From Candidatus Cryptobacteroides faecihippi (GTDB lineage: Bacteria; Bacteroidota; Bacteroidia; Bacteroidales; UBA932): 7,995 nt of DNA. The position numbers and the translations under genes were made by a program. The notes under the pieces were generated by a model. It worked only from the letters and a program-made list of their open reading frames with translations. It was not told the DNA's origin and did not search any database. Positions 1-5,599 of the stretch are shown here, one piece after another. The stretch covers positions 1 to 7,995 of the forward strand of contig JAGHSC010000232.1 in the NCBI GenBank assembly GCA_018066065.1, given 5' to 3'. Positions within the stretch are counted from its first letter, which is position 1; each line of letters opens with the position of its first letter.

Positions 1-713
1 ACACCTATCCCGGCTGCCAGTTCCTCACTCGCCTTGCCTCCGGTGGTCACAATTGTCTCGCACCCGGGAATATTCAAGAGCAGTGAAGAGACGTCCGTCG
101 GTTCCAGGATTTCCAGGAAGTTGTCGCTGGCGTTGCCTTTGAGGCGGCAGACGCTGGTCGCGGTGTCGAAGAAGGCAAGTCCCTGCGTCTCACAGAATTC
201 CACGATTGCGTCCTTGTCGAAGCGCTTCTCTCCCGGAATCTCGAAGTGATGTGCGTCCTGGTGGTGGAGAAGTCCCATGATCCTCCAGAAGTCGTTGATC
301 CAGTTAGGGTAGAAAAAGTCCATGCTCCATCTGGCCTTCGGCGGAGGGAAGCTTCCCAGAAACAGAATCCTTCCATTCTCTGGGAGGAAAGGCTCGAGAG
401 GGTGCCTCTCGACGGTCATTCCGAATCGGTCCATGTCGACGTGCCCGCCGATGAATGTGACCCCTTCGGCTTCAAGACGCTGTCTCTGGACCTCCGGTCC
501 TCCCATCCCGTAGTTGCTGCCGGGAAAGCCCTGGGAGTTCACAACCCGGTGGCAGGGGACTGCAACCGGGTCGGTGTTGGAGTGGATGGCATTGCCGACG
601 GCGCGTGCGGACGTGGCCGGGAATCCCGCGATCTGTGCCACCTGGGCATAGGTCGCTACCCTTCCTTTCGGAATCCTTGCCACCGCAGAGCGGATCCTTT
701 CCCTGAAATCCAT
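1..713 (-). CDS. Fused DNA-repair protein: O6-alkylguanine alkyltransferase (MGMT) domain + uracil-DNA glycosylase-like domain (C-terminus beyond window)
   Basis: Seen: an open frame from ATG at 713 runs off the window's left edge (237 full codons, no stop). Residues 1-98 form a complete small MGMT-family domain: IPKGRVATY near 14-22, the Arg37 region ARAVGNAI, the active-site PCHRVV with Cys54, and a C-terminal GGP..QRQ.LEAEGV stretch. Cys54 is kept, so this is a possible true alkyl acceptor rather than an alkyltransferase-like protein, which would have Trp or Ala there. From Met99 a second domain begins (ERHPLEPFLPENGRILFLGSFPPP, then a YPNW.NDFWR motif near 136-144), which I recognise as the Bacteroidota 'uracil-DNA glycosylase family' protein. 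Its second catalytic motif lies beyond the window. Known: MGMT transfers alkyl groups from O6-alkylguanine to Cys; UDG-fold enzymes excise deaminated bases. Context: starts 3 bases after the phosphodiesterase stop, with only a weak GAGAG upstream, so probably last or late in a minus-strand operon. The substrate of the glycosylase half is uncertain (uracil or hypoxanthine). Confidence 0.86.
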   Translation of the reverse strand, partial: MDFRERIRSAVARIPKGRVATYAQVAQIAGFPATSARAVGNAIHSNTDPVAVPCHRVVNSQGFPGSNYGMGGPEVQRQRLEAEGVTFIGGHVDMDRFGMTVERHPLEPFLPENGRILFLGSFPPPKARWSMDFFYPNWINDFWRIMGLLHHQDAHHFEIPGEKRFDKDAIVEFCETQGLAFFDTATSVCRLKGNASDNFLEILEPTDVSSLLLNIPGCETIVTTGGKASEELAAGIG

Positions 714-716
714 CGG

Positions 717-1799
717 CTACTCTCTCAGCCCGAGAGTCTGGAGCAGCTTGTGTGGGTAGTTCGTGCAGGCCATCACGTCTTTCCTGTGAGGCAGCCACCA
801 TGCAATCTGCTCGTCCGTGTCGATGTTGTAGAAGCTGACGATGATTCCGGCAGACTGCCATCCGGCAAGCTTCGTGTCGTCCAGACCGAAGGCACTGATG
901 TCGAAATTGCCCCAGGTACAGCCCATGTTCTCGAATGTGGTGTGCGTGGCCTCCTGGTTCATGTAGGCCATCGGCCATGCGCCCTTGACTTCCGGGCTGA
1001 CTCCATTGTAGACGGCTGCGCGTCCCACGATGAAGCGGACGTATTCCTCGGCATGAAGTTCCTTGACGATCCTGGCAGCCCCGATGCCTGCGCGGATCGA
1101 GACTTCATTGCCACCGGCCTCGTCGCTGAGGCTCTTGACGTCGACGAAGAGCTTTGTGCCGTTTCCGGACATCGCTGTCTTGAGATAGTCCCTGAAGAGA
1201 GGCAGGTCTTCGCCGTTCGACAGCTTCTTCAGCCCCTTCAGCGTCTCGTAGGTCTCATCCTTGATGTACTTTCCACCCCATTTCGTGTCATGGGTGACCA
1301 CAACCTGGCCGTCTGCGGTGGCGATGATGTCGCATTCGCTGCCGTAGCAGTTCAGCTCGATCGCCTTCTTCAGCGCAGCGATGGAATTGTCCGGGAGTGA
1401 ATATTCAAGGCGCGCGCCTCTGTGCGCTATGATGTTGTTGTCGATGAGCGGGAACTTCGGTGTCATCGCGGTCTGGTCGACGGAGATCGTCTTGCTGAGA
1501 GCCCCGTCCTTGGTGGCCACGGTGAGGGTGCCCTTCCTGGCCTCCCTGTCGGGATTGGCCATGAACCTTACCTTTACCAGGCAGGTTCCGCTTCCTCCGA
1601 CCGGAGTCGGGACGATCCAGCCTTCAGAGACCGTGATCGCCCACTCGGTGTTGGATACTATGTCGAAGGTCTCGATGCTTTCCTTGTCTCCGCTGACGGA
1701 GAAGGAGTCCTTCGAGACGCTGAGTTCCGTTTCCTTGGAGCAGGACATGAGCACGAGCGATGCCGCTGCGAGGATCAGTATGTTGAGAACCTTCTTCAT
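717..1799 (-). CDS. BACON-domain glycerophosphodiester phosphodiesterase lipoprotein
   Basis: A predicted envelope lipoprotein of 360 residues. Residues 1-20 are a lipoprotein signal (KK, hydrophobic core, lipobox LMSC with Cys20). Residues about 25-112 look like a BACON domain (FDIVSNTEWAITVSEGWI, then ...GTLTVATKDG...ISVDQ), a beta-sandwich common in Bacteroidota surface proteins. Residues about 118-360 are a GDPD TIM-barrel: HRG at 126-128, ECD (Glu155, Asp157), THD (His170, Asp171), DVK with Lys222, and the late TNYP at 346-349. These match the family's catalytic His pair and the Ca-binding acidic residues, so activity is expected. Family role: hydrolysis of glycerophosphodiesters to glycerol 3-phosphate and an alcohol; the actual substrate is unknown. 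The usual PENT after HRG is replaced by LPDNS. ATG at 1797-1799 lies 6 bases after the carboxyltransferase stop and has no clear Shine-Dalgarno; the lipobox position supports this start. It is probably co-transcribed with both minus-strand neighbours. Confidence 0.92.
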   Translation of the reverse strand: MKKVLNILILAAASLVLMSCSKETELSVSKDSFSVSGDKESIETFDIVSNTEWAITVSEGWIVPTPVGGSGTCLVKVRFMANPDREARKGTLTVATKDGALSKTISVDQTAMTPKFPLIDNNIIAHRGARLEYSLPDNSIAALKKAIELNCYGSECDIIATADGQVVVTHDTKWGGKYIKDETYETLKGLKKLSNGEDLPLFRDYLKTAMSGNGTKLFVDVKSLSDEAGGNEVSIRAGIGAARIVKELHAEEYVRFIVGRAAVYNGVSPEVKGAWPMAYMNQEATHTTFENMGCTWGNFDISAFGLDDTKLAGWQSAGIIVSFYNIDTDEQIAWWLPHRKDVMACTNYPHKLLQTLGLRE

Positions 1800-1805
1800 G
1801 ACGGG

Positions 1806-3596
1806 CTATGCCTGAGGCTCGACGAATGCCACGATCTCGCCCTTGGCAACCCGGTCTCCCTGCTTGCCGAGGGTGGCGACGATACGTCCGTCCACTGCAG
1901 GGACAAGCTCCTCCATGCCGTAGTAGGTCTGGACGAAGCCGATGCCCTTGCCAGCCTTGACTTCCGTGCCGGCGATCGGAGCGACTGAGTCATCCTCGAC
2001 GTCGACCTGCCAGAGCAGCTGTCCCTTGGCAGGAGCCTGTACCGGAACGGCATGAGGGTAGCGGCTTGCATATTCCTCAACGTCGAACTTAGGCTTCTCG
2101 ACGACAGGCCTCTTGACGACGATGGGTGCGCCGGCCTTCTTCTTGAGGTCCTCGAGCTCGGCATTGAAGCGCTGCTTGGCGACGCCTGACTTGTAGTCGC
2201 GGTACTGGCGCTCGTGCATCGCGAACTCAAAGAGCTCTTCCTGGTCCTCTCCCTCGTCCCAGCCTTCTTCCTTCATCATCTGCTGGAACCTAGGCAGCTC
2301 GTCCGGATACGGATCCTGAGGGTCGCCGGTGTAGAACTCGAGGCCCTTCTCCTTTGCGAGGGCGACGATCTCCGGAGCGAGTTCCCCAGGGAGCTTGCCC
2401 ATCTTGCCGAGGATCATTCCCCAGGTGTCCTTGTCGATGGTTGTCCAGCGAGGCTTTCCGTTGAAGGTGTTGAGAAGGTTCATCAGCGCGGTGTTCTTGA
2501 CGTACTGGCTGAACGGAGTCACGAGTGGAGGGTAGCCAAGTCGAGGCCACACATATTCAACTTCCTGGAAGAGCTTGACCATCAGGGTGTCGAGGCTGAT
2601 CTCAGGACGTCCGTGAGCCCTTTCGGTGGCGTTGATCGCATTCTGGAAGCCCTTGAGGTCGGCCATCATGGAGCCCATCATTCCGCCAGGAAGGCCGCAG
2701 CCTACGAGGAGGGAGCTCATCTTTGCGTTGGCTGGGTTGATCCAGTAGCCGAGGAAGTCGTCGATGAACTTCTGGGTCAGGCGGCGCACTTCCATGTAGG
2801 CGTCCATGTCGAGGTCCTTGACGAGGAATCCGTCGGCCTTGAGCATCTCCCTGATGGTGATGACGTCAGGATGGACCTTTCCCCATGAGAGCGGCTCCAC
2901 TGCGACGTCGGGGTAGTCGGCGCCTGCCCTTGCAACCTCAAGCATCGAGGCTGTGGAGAATCCAGGGCCGGTGTGGCCGTGGTACTGGACCTTGATCTGA
3001 GGGTGCTTCTTCTTGATGCCGGCAACGAGCTGGCCGAGGAAGGTAGGCCTTCCGATTCCGGCCATGTCCTTGAGGCAGATCTCATCGGCTCCGTACTCGA
3101 CGACCTTGTCGACGATTCCCATGTAGTAATCCACGGTGTGGACAGGGGAGTTCGTGATCGAGAGGGCGACCTGCGAGATCATCCCGCCTTCCTTTGCGAA
3201 CTCGACGGAGCGCCTGAGGTTCCTGTGGTCGTTGAGGCCGCAGAATGAGCGTGCGATGTCGGTGCCCTGCTTCTTCTTGACCTTGAACATCAGCTTCCTG
3301 ACGTCTGCAGGTACCGGGTTCATCCTGAGTGCGTTGAGGCCTCTCTCGAGCATGTGGGTCTGGATGCCGGCCTTGTGGAACGGTGCCGTCCACTTGCGGA
3401 CTGCGACGTTAGGGTTCTCTCCGAAGAGGAGATTCACCTGCTCGAATGCACCACCGTTTGTCTCGACTCTGTCGAAGCAGCCCATGTCGATGATCGCAGG
3501 TGCCACTTCCACGAGCTGGTCCACGCGTGGCACGTACTTTCCTGAAGACTGCCACATGTCGCGGTATACCAATGAAAACTTGATTTCCCTAGCCAT
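1806..3596 (-). CDS. Carboxyltransferase, oxaloacetate decarboxylase alpha / pyruvate carboxylase subunit B-like, with biotinyl-like domain lacking the biotin lysine
   Basis: A 596-residue cytoplasmic protein of the oxaloacetate decarboxylase alpha/transcarboxylase 5S/pyruvate carboxylase B family. The carboxyltransferase barrel fills about residues 3-300: RDMWQS (Asp13, probable metal ligand), DMGCFDRVETNGGA, LKDM with Lys176 at the place of the carbamylated lysine, and YHGH (His206, His208) at the metal site. A conserved family extension follows (about 300-470), then a charged Lys/Pro-rich linker (about 475-515). The end (about 517-594) resembles a biotinyl domain (APAKGQL..., AVDGRIV, KQGDRVAKGEIVAFV). 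Where the family has the AMKM biotin site, this protein reads TYYGMEE, placing Tyr559 at the lysine position. In the family the domain moves CO2 between biotin and pyruvate or another acid. Here a separate biotin carrier would be needed, or the reaction differs. No beta or gamma subunit is adjacent. It is the first gene of the minus-strand cluster behind a good promoter; the leader is A-rich with no strong Shine-Dalgarno. The fold is certain; the exact reaction is not. Confidence 0.88.
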   Translation of the reverse strand: MAREIKFSLVYRDMWQSSGKYVPRVDQLVEVAPAIIDMGCFDRVETNGGAFEQVNLLFGENPNVAVRKWTAPFHKAGIQTHMLERGLNALRMNPVPADVRKLMFKVKKKQGTDIARSFCGLNDHRNLRRSVEFAKEGGMISQVALSITNSPVHTVDYYMGIVDKVVEYGADEICLKDMAGIGRPTFLGQLVAGIKKKHPQIKVQYHGHTGPGFSTASMLEVARAGADYPDVAVEPLSWGKVHPDVITIREMLKADGFLVKDLDMDAYMEVRRLTQKFIDDFLGYWINPANAKMSSLLVGCGLPGGMMGSMMADLKGFQNAINATERAHGRPEISLDTLMVKLFQEVEYVWPRLGYPPLVTPFSQYVKNTALMNLLNTFNGKPRWTTIDKDTWGMILGKMGKLPGELAPEIVALAKEKGLEFYTGDPQDPYPDELPRFQQMMKEEGWDEGEDQEELFEFAMHERQYRDYKSGVAKQRFNAELEDLKKKAGAPIVVKRPVVEKPKFDVEEYASRYPHAVPVQAPAKGQLLWQVDVEDDSVAPIAGTEVKAGKGIGFVQTYYGMEELVPAVDGRIVATLGKQGDRVAKGEIVAFVEPQA

Positions 3597-3635
3597 GATA
3601 TTTATGTTTTTTCTCTTGTTGTCTGCTATATCTTA

Positions 3636-3667
3636 CAAAGATACGCTTTTCCCCTCATATTCATAAA
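3636..3667 (-). promoter_or_regulatory. Bacteroidota-type promoter for the carboxyltransferase operon
   Basis: Read on the minus strand, TATCTTTG at 3643-3636 is an exact match to the Bacteroidota -7 consensus TAnnTTTG. TTTA at 3667-3664 matches three of four bases of the -33 TTTG box with a 20-base spacer. Transcription would start near 3630, leaving a leader of roughly 30-35 bases before ATG 3596. That leader is A-rich (AAGAGAAAAAACATAAAT), in line with the weak use of Shine-Dalgarno sequences in this phylum. It would drive the carboxyltransferase, phosphodiesterase and alkyltransferase-glycosylase genes together. Confidence 0.72.
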
Positions 3668-3668
3668 T

Positions 3669-3699
3669 TTTGTGCAAGGAGAATATTTGGTTAACTTTG
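3669..3699 (+). promoter_or_regulatory. Bacteroidota-type promoter for the SPOR lipoprotein gene
   Basis: TTTG at 3669-3672 and TAACTTTG at 3692-3699, separated by 19 bases, match both parts of the Bacteroidota consensus (TTTG, 19-21 bases, TAnnTTTG) without mismatch. The expected transcription start is about 3702-3707, on top of the ATG at 3706, so the mRNA would be leaderless or nearly so. It probably also drives the overlapping M28/TonB gene and possibly leuS. Its -33 box lies one base from the -33 box of the opposing promoter. Confidence 0.75.
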
Positions 3700-3705
3700 T
3701 AAGTT

Positions 3706-4236
3706 ATGAACAAGATGATCAGAACCATAGCCTTGCTGCTCCCTCTGCTGCTCATGCTGACGGGATGCGACTTCCTCAGAAAGCTGGCCGGAAGGCCTAC
3801 CTCGGAGGACATCGCCGTCATGGCTGAGTGCATCAGGCAGGAGGAGGCCGCCGCCCTGAAGGCGCGCAAGGACTCCATTGCCGCAGCCGAGGCTCTCCGC
3901 AGGCATCTTGCAGACTCCGTCGCCGCCGTGGAGGCGCTCAAGGGCGAGAAGGTCCTTGGCCCGGCCAGGTTCGGCGGCATCAGGACCACTGAACCCCTTC
4001 CACGCTACATCATCATCCTTGGCGCCTTCTCCAGCCAGGCGAACGCAGAACGCTATGCTGCCCAGCTTCAGGAGAAGGGCTATCCATCACGCATGCTTCC
4101 GTTCGGGAACTCATTCACGGGTGTGGGAATATGCGCGACCGACGACGTCATCTCAATCGCCGCCTCCATCAAGGATGTGAAAGGGCAGGATTTTTGCCCT
4201 GAAGGCGTCTGGATCCTAGAAAACAGACAGCCATGA
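3706..4236 (+). CDS. SPOR-domain lipoprotein
   Basis: A 176-residue predicted envelope lipoprotein. Residues 1-21 are a lipoprotein signal with lipobox LTGC (Cys21). Residues about 33-82 are rich in Ala, Glu, Arg and Lys with heptad-like spacing, probably a helical or coiled-coil stalk. Residues about 99-173 are a SPOR domain: RYIIILGAFSS, then NAERYAAQLQEKGYPSRMLPF, ending in GVWILE. SPOR domains bind peptidoglycan strands stripped of stem peptides, often at the division site, so the protein may tether the outer membrane to, or sense, remodelled wall. Its stop overlaps the next gene's ATG (ATGA, 4233-4236), a sign of translational coupling. No Shine-Dalgarno sits at a usable distance, and the promoter's -7 box ends only 6 bases before the ATG. 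The in-frame ATG at 3715 (Met4) is a possible alternative start that would also keep the signal peptide. Confidence 0.9.
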   Translation: MNKMIRTIALLLPLLLMLTGCDFLRKLAGRPTSEDIAVMAECIRQEEAAALKARKDSIAAAEALRRHLADSVAAVEALKGEKVLGPARFGGIRTTEPLPRYIIILGAFSSQANAERYAAQLQEKGYPSRMLPFGNSFTGVGICATDDVISIAASIKDVKGQDFCPEGVWILENRQP

Positions 4237-5585
4237 AGAAGACAGCAGCATTCATAGCAGCATTGGCCATCATGGCCATTGCCTCATTGTCCGCCTCTGC
4301 GCAGTACCGTCCCGGTGCCCTTGAAAGCCTCAGGGACAGCGAGACCGTCAAGGCTCTCAAGAGCCATGTCGGAATGGTCGCCTCTTCCATGATGGAGGGA
4401 CGCGCCGCAGGCTCCGAAGGTGAGATGATGACAGCTGAATATGTGACCAAGACACTCAAGTCCTACGGTGTGGACGTGCTTACCGGTGCGTCCGGAGACC
4501 CTTTCGGCATCAAGCAGGAGAACGGAGACACCCTCCGCTCATGCAACGTGACCGCCTTCATCCAGGGGACCGACAAGTCCCTGCGTGACCGCTACATCGT
4601 CATCGGCGCCCGCATGGACAACCTCGGCGTCGGCTCGCTCACCGTTGACGGGCAGAAAGTGGAGAAGGTCTTCCATGGAGCGAACGGCAATGCTTCCGGC
4701 GTGGCCATGATGCTCGAGCTCGCAAGGATGCTCCAGACGAACAACCTTCTTCTGAGAAGGTCGGTCCTCCTGGTTGCGTTCGGTGCATCAAGGCAAGGAT
4801 TCGTCGGTTCGTGGTACTTCCTCAACCGCTCGTTCGGGGATGCCGCGAACATCGATGCCATGATCGACCTCGACATGCTCGGCACCGGCTACAACGGCTT
4901 CTATGCCTACACCTGCTCCAATGCCGACATGAATGCAATCGCCCAGTCCCTCTCGGGGGAACTGCAGCCTATCGTCCCTAAGATCACCGCGCAGGAGCCT
5001 TATCCTTCCGACCACAGGGCCTTCTACGAGAAGGGAATCCCGTCCGTCATGTTCACGACCGGACAGTACATGGAGCATGACACTGAGAAGGACACACCTT
5101 CCATCCTCGACTACGACAACATGGAGAGGGAACTCGAGTACATCTACAGCTACTCCGTTGCCCTCGCAAACGGCCCGAAGCCGATATTCAACCCTTCCGA
5201 GCATGCCCGAAGCCTCGCTTCGTCGAAGGGAGCCATCCCGTTCTACGACTGTGACGTCAGGCCGACGTTCTACGGCAGCCCGGACCCTAAGTTCTTCCTT
5301 CAGAAGTGGGTCTACACCTACATGAAGTATCCGAAGGAGGCTCAGGCGCAGGGCATCCAGGGACGTGTCCTGGTCGACTTCATCATCGATGAGCGTGGAA
5401 AGGTCGGGGAAGTGACTGTGGTGAAGGGCTCTGACCCGATGCTGGAGGCTGAGGCCGTGCGCATCATCAGTGCTTCGCCTGACTGGAAGCCGGGCAAGGT
5501 GGATGGGCAGAAAGTCAAGTCGGAGATGTCTCTGTACATCGATTTCCGCCTCGAGAAGGCGGGCAGGAAAAAGAAAGACAAATAA
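4233..5585 (+). CDS. Secreted M28-peptidase-like protein with degenerate active site, fused to a TonB C-terminal domain
   Basis: A 450-residue protein with a signal peptide (likely cleavage ASA/Q at 23-24; no lipobox Cys). Residues about 35-315 follow the M28 Zn-aminopeptidase fold: YIVIGARMDNLG, GANGNASGVAMMLELA, VLLVAFGASRQGFVGS, MIDLDMLG, PSDHRAFYEKGIPSVMFTTG. Compared with M28 enzymes (GAHxDHLG, a DDN or NDN motif, AEEQG), the first His is Arg127, the bridging Asp is Gly152, and the catalytic-base and ligand Glu pair is Ser186-Arg187. Asp214 and His261 remain. Zn hydrolysis is therefore unlikely and a binding or scaffold role is inferred. Residues about 340-440 are a TonB C-terminal domain (DVRPTFYG, YPKEAQAQGIQGRVLVDFIIDERG, AEAVRIISASPDWKPG). 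There is no inner-membrane anchor of the TonB type; the C-terminus is a basic tail. The gene starts inside the SPOR gene's stop (ATGA) and ends 14 bases before leuS, suggesting an envelope unit with the SPOR protein. Partner and ligand are unknown. Confidence 0.9.
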   Translation: MKKTAAFIAALAIMAIASLSASAQYRPGALESLRDSETVKALKSHVGMVASSMMEGRAAGSEGEMMTAEYVTKTLKSYGVDVLTGASGDPFGIKQENGDTLRSCNVTAFIQGTDKSLRDRYIVIGARMDNLGVGSLTVDGQKVEKVFHGANGNASGVAMMLELARMLQTNNLLLRRSVLLVAFGASRQGFVGSWYFLNRSFGDAANIDAMIDLDMLGTGYNGFYAYTCSNADMNAIAQSLSGELQPIVPKITAQEPYPSDHRAFYEKGIPSVMFTTGQYMEHDTEKDTPSILDYDNMERELEYIYSYSVALANGPKPIFNPSEHARSLASSKGAIPFYDCDVRPTFYGSPDPKFFLQKWVYTYMKYPKEAQAQGIQGRVLVDFIIDERGKVGEVTVVKGSDPMLEAEAVRIISASPDWKPGKVDGQKVKSEMSLYIDFRLEKAGRKKKDK

Positions 5586-5599
5586 AGATAGATACACCA

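Larger units (their letters stand above)
3597..3705. other. Divergent intergenic control region
   Basis: This is the only gap of more than 14 bases in the window and is markedly AT-rich compared with the flanking genes. It contains both divergent promoters and no further ORF, hairpin terminator or long operator-like palindrome that I could find. AAGGAGA at 3676-3682 looks like a Shine-Dalgarno but lies in the promoter spacer, about 23 bases before ATG 3706, and is upstream of the expected transcription start. Confidence 0.7.

Noticed and set aside
246..1400. Long plus-strand ORF (384 codons) opposite the repair fusion and phosphodiesterase
   Set aside because: It spans the junction of two recognisable minus-strand genes, resembles no known family, and is the expected antisense shadow of GC-rich codon use.
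3676..3682. AAGGAGA as ribosome-binding site for the SPOR lipoprotein
   Set aside because: It is about 23 bases from the ATG and lies in the promoter spacer, upstream of the expected transcription start.
4182..4200. Small hairpin AGGGCA/TGCCCT with a 7-base T-rich loop near the end of the SPOR gene
   Set aside because: The stem is only 6 bp, it lies in coding sequence with no T-tract after it, and it is followed by a coupled gene; not a credible terminator.
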